NCBI RefSeq assembly: GCF_003429565.1
Contig: NZ_QUAK01000003.1
Span: 16,029 to 61,365, forward strand
DNA: 45,337 bases
Direction: 5' to 3'
Source of the DNA: Streptomyces triticagri
GTDB taxonomy: Bacteria > Actinomycetota > Actinomycetes > Streptomycetales > Streptomycetaceae
Shown: positions 26,037 to 35,767 of the stretch, piece after piece
Layout: each line of letters starts with the position of its first letter
Position numbering within the stretch: position 1 is the stretch's first letter
Program-made: the position numbers and the translations under genes
The notes under the pieces: generated by a model
Told to the model about the DNA's origin: nothing
Databases searched by the model: none
Seen by the model: only the letters and a program-made list of their open reading frames with translations

Positions 26037-26810
26037 GTGGTCCGGATCCGGGTCCTGGTCGTCGACGACCACCGCATCTTCGCCGAATCGCTCGCCGCTG
26101 CACTCGCCGCCGAGCCCGATGTCGACGTCGCCGCCGCGGGCAGCGGCCCCGCGGCCCTGCGCTGCCTCGAGCGCGCCGCGTCCGACGGCCGCCGCTTCGA
26201 CGTGCTGCTCGTCGACGCCGATCTGGGCGCCACATCCGTGCCCGGCGCCCGCGCCCCCGTACGCGACGTACGGGACGGCGGCCAGGACGACCTGGTGGAC
26301 GGCATTTCCCTGGTCACCGCGGTCCGCTCGAGCCAGCCCGCCGTACGCACCGTGGTCCTCGCCGAGAAGGACGACCCGCGCCGCGCCGCCCTCGCCCTCG
26401 GCGCAGGCGCCTCCGGCTGGGTCGCAAAGGACTGCTCGCTGTCCCGGCTGCTCACGGTGATCAGGGGAGTTCTGCGGGACGAGACGCATCTGCCGCCCGC
26501 CCTGCTCACCGGCGTACTGCGGGAGCTGACCGCGGCCCGCAAGCACCGCACGGAGAGCGAGCGCCTCGTCGAGTCGCTGACCCCGCGCGAGCGGGAGGTG
26601 CTGCGGTGCATGGTCGCGGGCCTGGGGCGCAAGGCGGTCGCCGAGCGCCTCTTCCTGTCCCCGCACACCGTTCGTACGCATATGCAGAACGTGCTGGGGA
26701 AGCTCGGCGTCCACTCCACCCTGGCGGCCGTCGCGCTCGCCCGGCGGGCCGGCGTGGGACCGGCCGACCTAGCCGGGGACGTTGTCGAACGGGGCGGTCA
26801 ACTGGCGTAG
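26037..26810 (+). CDS. orphan NarL/LuxR-family response regulator
   Basis: DNA-binding response regulator, 257 residues. The receiver starts VVRIRVLVVDDHRIFAESL (Asp10/Asp11) and keeps the phospho-acceptor in DVLLVD60ADLG. Strand 4 and the strand-5 Lys are present (TVVLAEKDD, GWVAKDCS). An insertion of roughly 25 residues (TSVPGARAPVRDVRDGGQDD) follows the acceptor, longer than in standard receivers. C-terminal HTH: LTPREREVLRCMVAGLGRKAVAERLFLS and HTVRTHMQNVLGKLGV. GTG start with GGGGG at 6 nt; the longer frame passes through the leader hairpin. No histidine kinase is adjacent. The last 42 bases overlap the convergent MarR gene. Confidence 0.9.
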   Translation: MVRIRVLVVDDHRIFAESLAAALAAEPDVDVAAAGSGPAALRCLERAASDGRRFDVLLVDADLGATSVPGARAPVRDVRDGGQDDLVDGISLVTAVRSSQPAVRTVVLAEKDDPRRAALALGAGASGWVAKDCSLSRLLTVIRGVLRDETHLPPALLTGVLRELTAARKHRTESERLVESLTPREREVLRCMVAGLGRKAVAERLFLSPHTVRTHMQNVLGKLGVHSTLAAVALARRAGVGPADLAGDVVERGGQLA

Positions 26811-27266
26811 CAGCCCGGCCAGTTCGGCCCGCTGGGCGCGGGAGAGCTCGGCGAGGATGGCGCGCTCCTGCGCGAGCAGCGCGGCCAGTGCCTCGTCCGC
26901 ACGGTCCCGCCCCTCGGCGGTGAGCCGGACCAGTACGCCGCGCCGGTCGCTGGGGTCCGGAAGCCGCTCCACCAGGCCTTTCTTGGCCAGTCGGTCGATG
27001 CGGTTGGTCATCGTGCCGGAGGTGACCAGGGTCTGGGTGAGGAGCTGTCCGGGGGAGAGCTGATAGGGAGCACCGGCCCGCCGCAGCGAGGTGAGTACAT
27101 CGAACTCCCATGGCTCGAGATGGTGCTCGGCGAACGCGAGCCGCCGAGCCCGGTCGAGGTGGCGTGCGAGCCTGCTGACGCGGCTCAGCACCTCGAGCGG
27201 TTCCACGTCGAGGTCAGGGCGCTCCCGACGCCATGCTGCGACCAGCCGATCGACCTCGTCCTCCAT
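26769..27266 (-). CDS. MarR-family transcriptional regulator
   Basis: Winged-helix repressor, 165 residues, dimeric by family. The HTH-wing region is L-S-P-G-Q-L-L-T-Q-T-L-V-T-S-G-T-M-T-N-R-I-D-R-L followed by the wing VERLPDPSDRRGVLVRLTAEG. N-terminal and C-terminal helices give the dimer interface. The ATG at 27266 gives MEDEVDRL; TACACT lies seven bases upstream, so the mRNA may be leaderless. Divergent from tam, with an operator-like palindrome between them. Its 3' end overlaps the response regulator's 3' end by 42 bp. Ligand unknown. Confidence 0.9.
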   Translation of the reverse strand: MEDEVDRLVAAWRRERPDLDVEPLEVLSRVSRLARHLDRARRLAFAEHHLEPWEFDVLTSLRRAGAPYQLSPGQLLTQTLVTSGTMTNRIDRLAKKGLVERLPDPSDRRGVLVRLTAEGRDRADEALAALLAQERAILAELSRAQRAELAGLLRQLTAPFDNVPG

Positions 27267-27299
27267 GGCGATCAGTGTAAGGGGTCCCTCGATGTGAAG

Positions 27300-27317
27300 T
27301 CTCTTGACGTCGAGAGA
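27300..27317. promoter_or_regulatory. MarR-type operator candidate between marR-like gene and tam
   Basis: TCTCTTGACGTCGAGAGA is an 18-bp inverted repeat with one mismatched pair, of the size and TTGA-containing style common to MarR operators. It lies 34 bp upstream of the MarR start codon, around the -35 position implied by the TACACT -10 box (27279-27274), and could also control tam. Confidence 0.6.
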
Positions 27318-27442
27318 TATTTGGGGTTCGGTGTGGGCATCGTGATGTGCATCGTCGCGACGGAAGCCGATCACCGACCGGACGGCAGCCGGTCGGCAAC
27401 CGATCGAGGCTTCCCCGCTCGCACCAAGCAGGGAGCTTGTAC

Positions 27443-28261
27443 ATGCATGCCGCACCTACCTGGGACCCGCAGCAGTACCTGCGCCACTCCGGGCACCGTA
27501 CCCGCCCCTTTCACGATCTGCTCGCCCGCATACCCGACCTCCCGTCCGGCGCACCCGCCCGCATCGCCGACCTCGGCTGCGGCCCCGGCAATGTCACCGC
27601 CCTGCTCGCCGAGCGCTGGCCGAACGCCCACATCACCGGATTCGACAACTCTCCCGAGATGCTCGACCGCGCCGCGTCCTACGCCGGCACCACCGCGGGC
27701 GGCGGACTCCTCGAATTCCGCGAGGCCGACGCCGCGCACTGGGTCCCCGACGGCACCTACGACCTGATCGTCTCCAACGCCGCCCTGCAGTGGGTGCCCA
27801 ACCACCCCGAATCCTTCCCCGCCTGGATCGCCGGCCTGCGCCCCGGCGGCACCCTCGCCTTCCAGGTCCCCGGCAACTTCACCGCCCCCAGCCACGCCCT
27901 GCTCGGTGAACTCTGCGACACCCCGCAGTGGCGCGACCGCCTCGGCACCCACGGCCGGAGATTCGTCCACATACTCAGCCCCGCCGACTATCTGACCCGG
28001 CTCACCGACCTCGGCTGCGCCACGGACGCCTGGGAGACCACCTACTCCCAGCTGCTGCCGGGCGAGGACCCGGTGCTCGACTGGGTCAAGGGGACCGCAC
28101 TGCGCCCCGTCCTCACCGAGCTCGCCGACGATCCGGAAGCCTCCGCCGAGTTCGTCGCCGAGTACCGCGACCTGCTCCGCAAGGCCTATCCGCCGGGCCC
28201 GCACGGCACGGTCTTCCCGTTCCGCCGCATCTTCGCCGTCGCCCGCAAGCCCCTGACCTGA
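27443..28261 (+). CDS. tam: trans-aconitate 2-methyltransferase
   Basis: SAM-dependent methyltransferase of the Tam family, methylating trans-aconitate, a spontaneous side product that inhibits the TCA cycle. 272 residues. SAM motif I is ARIADLGCGPGNVTALLAERWP, motif II GFDNSPEMLDRA, and YDLIVSNAALQWVPNH is typical of Tam. The C-terminal half has LSPADYLTRLTDLGC and WVKGTALRPVL. ATG at 27443 after GGGAG; an overlapping start four bases later is out of frame. Probably repressed by the divergent MarR protein (inference). The VOC pseudogene begins 18 bp downstream on the same strand. Confidence 0.88.
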   Translation: MHAAPTWDPQQYLRHSGHRTRPFHDLLARIPDLPSGAPARIADLGCGPGNVTALLAERWPNAHITGFDNSPEMLDRAASYAGTTAGGGLLEFREADAAHWVPDGTYDLIVSNAALQWVPNHPESFPAWIAGLRPGGTLAFQVPGNFTAPSHALLGELCDTPQWRDRLGTHGRRFVHILSPADYLTRLTDLGCATDAWETTYSQLLPGEDPVLDWVKGTALRPVLTELADDPEASAEFVAEYRDLLRKAYPPGPHGTVFPFRRIFAVARKPLT

Positions 28262-28278
28262 CCCGGGAGGCCCACCCG

Positions 28279-28811
28279 ATGCTGACCGCCGTCGACCACG
28301 TCCAACTCGCCGCCCCACCGGGCTCCGAGGCCCTGCTGCGTACGTACTACGCAGACACCCTCGGCATGACAGAGACCGCCAAACCGGCCCCTCTGTCGGC
28401 CCGCGGCGGCTGCTGGTGAGGGGTCGGCTCCCCGGTCCACGAGGGCTTGCGCTGCCTGGCACGCACTCTCGCTGCACCGCCCGAAAGCCCAAGTAGCTCC
28501 GCTACGAGAACTTCCGGGCGGCACACCGAGAGCACGCACCAGACAACGCAAGCTTTCCTCGTGGACCGGGGAGCCGACCCCTGGCCGGCGGCGTCCGCCT
28601 CCACCTCGGCATCGAGCAGGACTTCCGCCCGGCCCGCAAGGCCCACCCCGGCCTGCGCGTACGCGACATCGACGCCTACGCCGCCCGCCTGACGGCCCAC
28701 GGCGCCGAGGTCACCTGGGACGACACCCTGCCGAACCACCGCCGCTTCTACTCGACGGACCCGGTCGGCAACCGGCTGGAATTCCTGGAGCCGGTTGCCG
28801 GGCAGGTTTGA
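28279..28811 (+). pseudogene. VOC/glyoxalase-like protein gene, disrupted by a hairpin element
   Basis: The 5' part (28279-28416) encodes MLTAVDHVQLAAPP...LSARGGCW and then meets TGA at the edge of the inserted element. After the element the family resumes in another frame from 28584: AGGVRLHLGIEQDFRPARK, then a full second half ending DPVGNRLEFLEPVAGQV and TGA at 28809. Removing the 164 bp bounded by the terminal inverted repeats joins the halves in frame, giving a normal VOC protein of about 122 residues with its terminal metal-ligand regions (VDHV and RLEFLE). No other lesion is seen, so the insertion is probably recent and the gene inactive. It lies 17 bp after tam, in the same direction. 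Confidence 0.9.
28419..28582. mobile_element. 164-bp palindromic MITE-like element, not coding
   Basis: Perfect 26-bp terminal inverted repeats (28419-28444 and 28557-28582; outer end AGGGGTCGGCTCCCCGGTCC). Inside, arms of exactly 53 nt (28445-28497 and 28501-28553) pair around a 3-nt tip, TCC, with a 3-nt bulge at 28554-28556. Over the 53 positions 39 are Watson-Crick, 11 are C/A or A/C on the plus strand, and 3 are other mismatches. All 11 become G-U or U-G in minus-strand RNA. No clear target duplication: CTGG occurs at both ends but its use would not restore the host frame. No transposase is encoded. The downstream end faces the Uma2 gene, whose transcript would run into it. Confidence 0.85.
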
Positions 28812-28820
28812 GCGCGCCGA

Positions 28821-29423
28821 TCAGAGGCGGTCGAGTGCGTCCTGCGAGATGTCGATGTCGATGGGGTAGGGGACGTTCGTCTTGAGCTGGTCGCGGTGAA
28901 TTCCCGAGATCACGTACGACCTGGTGACCGGGTCGAGTTCATAGACCCGGACCACCGGATGGTCGTCGGCACCCGCCACGTCGACCAGCCAGAAGTACGG
29001 GATTCCGGCGGCCGCGTATTTGCCGGGCTTCGCATCGCGGTCGCGGGCCGCGGAGTCCGGTGAGACGACCTCCACGGCGAGCACCACATCGGCTGCCTGA
29101 TACCGGGTCAGTGTCCGGCCGGTGACGGCCTCGGCGCGGACCACACTCACATCGGGTTCCGGTACGTTGCGCCGGTCGAGCACGACCGCCATCTCACGTC
29201 GGACTTTCAGCTTCTCCGGTGCGGCACGGCGTAGCCCGTCGACCAGTAGATCCATCATGATCGTGTGGAAATCTCGCTGCGGACTCACGAAAACAAGGCT
29301 CCCGTCGATCAGCTCAGTGTGCGGCGGGAGATCGGGCAGCGTGAACAGGTCATCCACGGTGTAGCCGTTCGGCGGCGGCACAGGCCACCGCGTGCCTCGA
29401 TCGGAGATCGGCTCGGCGGTCAT
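28821..29423 (-). CDS. Uma2-family PD-(D/E)xK endonuclease-like protein
   Basis: 200 residues, the usual Uma2 (DUF820) size. The restriction-endonuclease-like core is present: E-P-D-V-S-V-V, then A-D-V-V-L-A-V-E-V-V-S-P-D-S-A-A-R-D with the catalytic Glu, and K-P-G-K-Y-A-A-A-G-I-P-Y-F-W-L-V-D. The N-terminal part carries TELIDGSLVFVSPQRDFH. Function in the cell is unknown; the family is amplified in cyanobacteria and actinomycetes and is suspected of roles in mobile-element biology. ATG 29423 is preceded by GGAGG at proper spacing; an ATG at 29435 overlaps that site and is rejected. Transcription past its stop would enter the hairpin element 240 bp downstream. Confidence 0.82.
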   Translation of the reverse strand: MTAEPISDRGTRWPVPPPNGYTVDDLFTLPDLPPHTELIDGSLVFVSPQRDFHTIMMDLLVDGLRRAAPEKLKVRREMAVVLDRRNVPEPDVSVVRAEAVTGRTLTRYQAADVVLAVEVVSPDSAARDRDAKPGKYAAAGIPYFWLVDVAGADDHPVVRVYELDPVTRSYVISGIHRDQLKTNVPYPIDIDISQDALDRL

Positions 29424-29475
29424 GGTTCCTCCCATGCGTGGGATTCTCGGCCTGCTGTTCCACGGTAGCCGGGCC

Positions 29476-29510
29476 GTTCCCGTCGCGTCATCACAAAGAG
29501 TGACGGGAAC
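29476..29510 (-). terminator. hairpin terminator of the desaturase-TetR operon
   Basis: GTTCCCGTC (29476-29484) pairs perfectly with GACGGGAAC (29502-29510) across a 17-nt loop, starting 7 bp after the TetR stop. Confidence 0.6.
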
Positions 29511-29517
29511 AGTGGCC

Positions 29518-30222
29518 TCAGCTCTTGCGATGCCCTATCAGGCGGGGCTTCGCCTCGAGGTTTCCCAGGCCGTGCCAGGCCAGATTGACCAGGTGGGCCG
29601 CGACCTCGGCCTTCTTGGGCTTACGGGTGTTCACCCACCACTGGCCGGTCAGGGCGACGCTGCCGACCAGCGCCTGGGCGTACAGCGGCGCCAGCTTCGG
29701 ATCGAAACCGCGGGCCTTGAACTCCAGGCCGAGGATGTCCTCGACCTGCGTGGCGATGTCCGAGATCAGCGACGCGAAGGTGCCGGTCGACTGGGCGACG
29801 GGGGAGTCCCGGACCAGAATGCGGAAGCCGTCCGTGTACTCCTCGATGTAGTCGAGGAGCGCGAACGCGGCCTGCTCGCACAGCTCCCGCGGATGCCCCG
29901 CGGTCAGCGAACTCGTCACCATGTCGAGCAGCCGCTGCATCTCGCGGTCCACCACCACCGCGTACAGCCCCTCCTTGCCGCCGAAGTGCTCGTACACCAC
30001 CGGCTTCGAGACGCCCGCCTTCGACGCGATCTCCTCGACGGACGTGGCCTCGAAGCCCTTCTCCGCGAAGAGGCCGCGCCCGATGTCGAGGAGCTGGCGA
30101 CGGCGCTCCGCCCCGGTCATCCGGGTCCGGCGCGCCCGTCGCGGCGGCTTCTCGTCGCTCTTGCTGGAACTCGAACTGGAACTGGGGGTGGAACTCGGGT
30201 CCGTGGCCACGTCCCCCATCAT
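29518..30222 (-). CDS. TetR-family transcriptional regulator
   Basis: 234 residues. About 35 N-terminal residues are Ser-rich then basic (PRRARRTRMTGAERRRQ). The TetR HTH follows: LLDIGRGLFAEKGFEATSVEEIASKAGVSKPVVYEHFGGKEGLY. The C-terminal ligand domain is helical (LLDYIEEYTDGFRILVRD, W-W-V-N-T-R-K-P-K-K-A-E-V). The ATG at 30222 shares ATGA with the desaturase stop; a second ATG follows directly. Coupling to the desaturase implies that it senses lipid or acyl-CoA status and represses the operon, presumably at the twin palindromes at 31285-31311; this is inference. Confidence 0.88.
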   Translation of the reverse strand: MMGDVATDPSSTPSSSSSSSKSDEKPPRRARRTRMTGAERRRQLLDIGRGLFAEKGFEATSVEEIASKAGVSKPVVYEHFGGKEGLYAVVVDREMQRLLDMVTSSLTAGHPRELCEQAAFALLDYIEEYTDGFRILVRDSPVAQSTGTFASLISDIATQVEDILGLEFKARGFDPKLAPLYAQALVGSVALTGQWWVNTRKPKKAEVAAHLVNLAWHGLGNLEAKPRLIGHRKS

Positions 30223-31214
30223 GCCGGGTCTGCGGCCTCGGACTTGCGGCGGGACTCGATCCGCTTCTGCGACGGCCACCTGACGTCGTACGCCCAGCCC
30301 AGCTGCTCGCACCAGCGGATGAAACGGGCACTCGAATCCACCTGGCCGCGCATCACCCCGTGCCGTGCCGAGGTCGGGTCCGCGTGGTGCAGGTTGTGCC
30401 AGGACTCGCCGCAGGACAGCACCGCGAGCCACCACACATTGCCCGAGCGGTCACGGGACTTGAAGGGCCGCTTGCCCACCGCATGGCAGATCGAGTTGAT
30501 CGACCAGGTCACATGGTGCAGCAGCGCCACCCGTACCAGGGAACCCCAGAAGAACGCGGTGAACGCACCCCACCAGGACATTGTCACCAGACCACCGACC
30601 AGCGGCGGGATCGCGAGCGAGAGCAGCGTCCAGTAGATGAAGTCCCGCGAGATGCGGCGGATCGCCGGATCCTTGATCAGATCGGGGGCGTATTTCTCCT
30701 GCGGAGTCTGCTCCTCGTCGAACATCCAGCCGATGTGGGCCCACCACAGGCCCTTCATCAGCGCCGGCACCGTCTCCCCGAACCGCCACGGCGAATGCGG
30801 GTCGCCCTCGGCGTCCGAGAACTTGTGGTGCTTGCGATGGTCCGCCACCCAGCGCACCAGCGGCCCCTCCACCGCGAGCGACCCGGCGATCGCCAGAGCG
30901 ATCCGCAGCGGGCGCTTCGCCTTGAACGAGCCGTGCGTGAAGTAGCGGTGGAAGCCGACCGTGATGCCGTGGCAGCCGACGAAGTACATGACGACGAGCA
31001 GACCCAGATCGAGCCAGCTCACCCCCCAGCCCCAGGCCAGCGGCACGGCCACGAGCAGGGCGAGGAAGGGGACGGTGATGAACAGAAGCAGCGTGATCTG
31101 CTCCAGCGAACGCTTCTGCTCGCCGCCGCGGGTCGCGGAGGGGAGTGGCGCAGCAGACGTCTGCGGGGGATCGATCACATCGGAGCGGTTGCTCACATCG
31201 GAGCTCGGGGTCAT
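30219..31214 (-). CDS. membrane fatty-acid (acyl-CoA/stearoyl-type) desaturase
   Basis: Di-iron integral-membrane desaturase that introduces a cis double bond, most likely delta-9, into acyl-CoA or lipid acyl chains. 331 residues. The three His boxes are visible: H89-R-Y-F-T-H94, H126-R-K-H-H130 and H-N-L-H-H near residue 265. Hydrophobic pairs lie before the first box (LLLFITVPFLALLVAVPLAW, LGLLVVMYFVG) and between boxes 2 and 3. ATG 31214 was chosen by similarity onset after a short polar N-terminus. First gene of a two-gene operon with the TetR regulator. Divergent from ppc. Confidence 0.92.
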   Translation of the reverse strand: MTPSSDVSNRSDVIDPPQTSAAPLPSATRGGEQKRSLEQITLLLFITVPFLALLVAVPLAWGWGVSWLDLGLLVVMYFVGCHGITVGFHRYFTHGSFKAKRPLRIALAIAGSLAVEGPLVRWVADHRKHHKFSDAEGDPHSPWRFGETVPALMKGLWWAHIGWMFDEEQTPQEKYAPDLIKDPAIRRISRDFIYWTLLSLAIPPLVGGLVTMSWWGAFTAFFWGSLVRVALLHHVTWSINSICHAVGKRPFKSRDRSGNVWWLAVLSCGESWHNLHHADPTSARHGVMRGQVDSSARFIRWCEQLGWAYDVRWPSQKRIESRRKSEAADPA

Positions 31215-31548
31215 GGGCGTCCCCTGTGGGGTGTTGAGGGATGACGACAGCAGTGCCTGGTCACGGCAACGGCCGGGTACGCCCTACGGGCGCGTAACCT
31301 ACGGCGACGTAAGTATGGCAGTGCGGAAGCGGGAGGCAAGAGGTCGAGGCGGGCAGGCTGGAATCGAGACCTATCCTGGTGGGGTCGGACAGCGTGGTCC
31401 GCTCCGGGAATCCGGCTTTCACGATTCACGAATACCCACCCCGGACCGCCGGATCCCCTCCAGACGCGCCGTCCGGCTCCCGCGAAGCACCCTCGCGGCG
31501 GGCCACGCGGTGCGACGCACCTCCTCATGACTGCAAGGAGCCGCACCT
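31215..31548. promoter_or_regulatory. divergent regulatory region desaturase / ppc
   Basis: 334 bp without a gene. The notable structure is two copies of TACG-N4-CGTA at 31285-31296 (TACGGGCGCGTA) and 31300-31311 (TACGGCGACGTA), centred 15 bp apart within adjacent 15-bp direct repeats starting CCTACGG. They lie 71-97 bp upstream of the desaturase start, well placed to control it. The ppc start has AAGGAG with 8-nt spacing at 31535-31540. No clear sigma boxes for ppc were seen. Confidence 0.6.
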
Positions 31549-34281
<2,733 letters not shown>

Positions 34282-34303
34282 CCACAAGCAAGTTCACCCG
34301 CAC

Positions 34304-34352
34304 ACGACTGCCCCCACCCGGCCCGTACGTACGGCGCAGTGGGGGCAGTCGT
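34304..34352. terminator. bidirectional hairpin between ppc and the convergent small membrane gene
   Basis: The arms ACGACTGCCCCCAC (34304-34317) and GTGGGGGCAGTCGT (34339-34352) are exact reverse complements; the 21-nt loop contains a CGTACGTACG self-complementary stretch. Confidence 0.85.
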
Positions 34353-34367
34353 ATGCGCGAAGCGGAC

Positions 34368-34907
34368 TCAGAGCGCCACGAACGCCGCACCGAGCAACAG
34401 CGCCCCCGAAAGCCCCGTCACCCACGCCACCCGCGTCAACCGCAGCCAGCCACCCACCACCACACCCGCAAACACCAGCGCACCCCCCAGCGGCATCCAC
34501 GCATGGAAGAAACCCGCCGCCCCCGTACGCACCACCTCGGAACTCCCCGGCTTCACCACCACCGGCAACCGCGCCCCCTTGCGCACATCGATCGACCGGT
34601 CGATCACCACCCGCGACCGCGCCTGAGAACCCGGCGAACGCGGCGCATACGAACCACTGCACCGGTCCTCACCGCACTCCGCCACCGTCAGCGTCCCGCG
34701 CTCCCGACCGTTCGACAGCATCACATGCTGCGCCGTACCCCACGACGCCCACACACCCGCCACCACGAGCAGCACCGCCACACACACCGTCGCAGCCACC
34801 CGCCCGGCCGTCAGCAACCCCTGCCGGCCGCCACCCGTACGACGTGAACGACCACGCCCGGCATGGCCGGATCTCGACGTCGAACGTTTGGCGGGAAGGG
34901 CAGGCAT
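34368..34907 (-). CDS. small membrane protein of unknown function
   Basis: 179 residues. A basic N-terminus (PAKRSTSRSGHAGRGRSRR) precedes a transmembrane segment (VAATVCVAVLLVVAGVWAS), then an outer domain of about 80 residues with a Cys pair (CGEDRCSG) and beta-like stretches, then two more hydrophobic helices (GGALVFAGVVVGGWL and VTGLSGALLLGAAFVAL) ending at the C-terminus. The outer Cys pair may form a disulfide. The ATG at 34907 has AAGGA nearby; an in-frame ATG at 34943 is possible. Not recognised as a named family. It faces ppc tail to tail and lies downstream of pth. Confidence 0.65.
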   Translation of the reverse strand: MPALPAKRSTSRSGHAGRGRSRRTGGGRQGLLTAGRVAATVCVAVLLVVAGVWASWGTAQHVMLSNGRERGTLTVAECGEDRCSGSYAPRSPGSQARSRVVIDRSIDVRKGARLPVVVKPGSSEVVRTGAAGFFHAWMPLGGALVFAGVVVGGWLRLTRVAWVTGLSGALLLGAAFVAL

Positions 34908-35044
34908 GGCCGCGATCCTTGGCCATGCCGCCACACCCGTCAACTCACCGGCACCGGCCCGTTCAGGTCCGTCCCGCTACATCAGGACATGTGCACCGCA
35001 CACGCCCGCCGCACGCCCCTGCGCTGCGGGTTCACCCCCATACC

Positions 35045-35638
35045 TCAGGAGTTGTACGTACTCTGCGCACGCTCCAAGCCCTCCAGGACCAGCGCCTCCA
35101 CCGCATCCGCCGCACGATCCACGAAATACCCGAGCTCCTTGCGCTCCGCACCCGAGAAATCCTTCAGCACGAAATCAGCCACCGGCATCCGCCCCGGCGG
35201 ACGACCGATACCGAACCGCACCCGGTGATAACCCGGACCCATCGCCTTCGTCATCGACTTCAACCCGTTGTGCCCGTTGTCACCACCACCCAACTTCAGC
35301 CGCAACGCACCGTAATCAATGTCCAGTTCGTCATGGATCGCCACAACCTGCTCCACCGGCACCTTGTAGAAATCCCGCAGCGCCGACACCGGCCCACCCG
35401 ACAGATTCATATACGAAGCCGGCTTCGCCACCACCACCCGACGACTCCCAGGACCGGGCGGACCGACCCGCGCCTCCACCACCTGCGCCTGCGCACGGCC
35501 CGCCCGCTTGAACGAACCCCCCGCACGCCCGGCCAGCAGATCCGCCACCATGAAGCCCACATTGTGCCGATTGCCCGCATAGCCAGGACCCGGATTACCG
35601 AGCCCCACGACCAGCCAGGGACCCGCTCCCTCAGTCAT
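35045..35638 (-). CDS. pth: peptidyl-tRNA hydrolase
   Basis: Frees peptides from peptidyl-tRNA dropped by stalled ribosomes. 197 residues. Motifs: [22 protein letters not shown] with the catalytic His, [25 protein letters not shown] and [15 protein letters not shown] 35638 is chosen because GGAGA precedes it by 7 nt; ATGs at 35644 and 35656 are in frame but the first has the ribosome-binding site immediately against it. Downstream of rplY on the same strand; a hairpin between them may process or partly terminate the mRNA. Confidence 0.95.
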   Translation of the reverse strand: MTEGAGPWLVVGLGNPGPGYAGNRHNVGFMVADLLAGRAGGSFKRAGRAQAQVVEARVGPPGPGSRRVVVAKPASYMNLSGGPVSALRDFYKVPVEQVVAIHDELDIDYGALRLKLGGGDNGHNGLKSMTKAMGPGYHRVRFGIGRPPGRMPVADFVLKDFSGAERKELGYFVDRAADAVEALVLEGLERAQSTYNS

Positions 35639-35692
35639 CTGCATGTCTCCATTCATACGCCGACCACCCACGCCGACCACCCACCCAAACGC

Positions 35693-35731
35693 CGACCGCC
35701 GTCCCACACCTCGCGGGCGGAACGGCGGTCG
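35693..35731 (-). terminator. hairpin between rplY and pth
   Basis: CGACCGCCGT (35693-35702) pairs perfectly with ACGGCGGTCG (35722-35731). It lies 37 bp after the rplY stop. Either a terminator or an mRNA-stability element. Confidence 0.6.
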
Positions 35732-35767
35732 TACGAACAACTCCCGGACACAGCCGGGAAAACAGAA

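Noticed and set aside
28447..28692. 81-residue frame crossing the hairpin element
   Set aside because: It spans the inserted hairpin and part of the VOC remnant out of frame; composition is low-complexity Ser/Thr/Pro and no ribosome-binding site is present.
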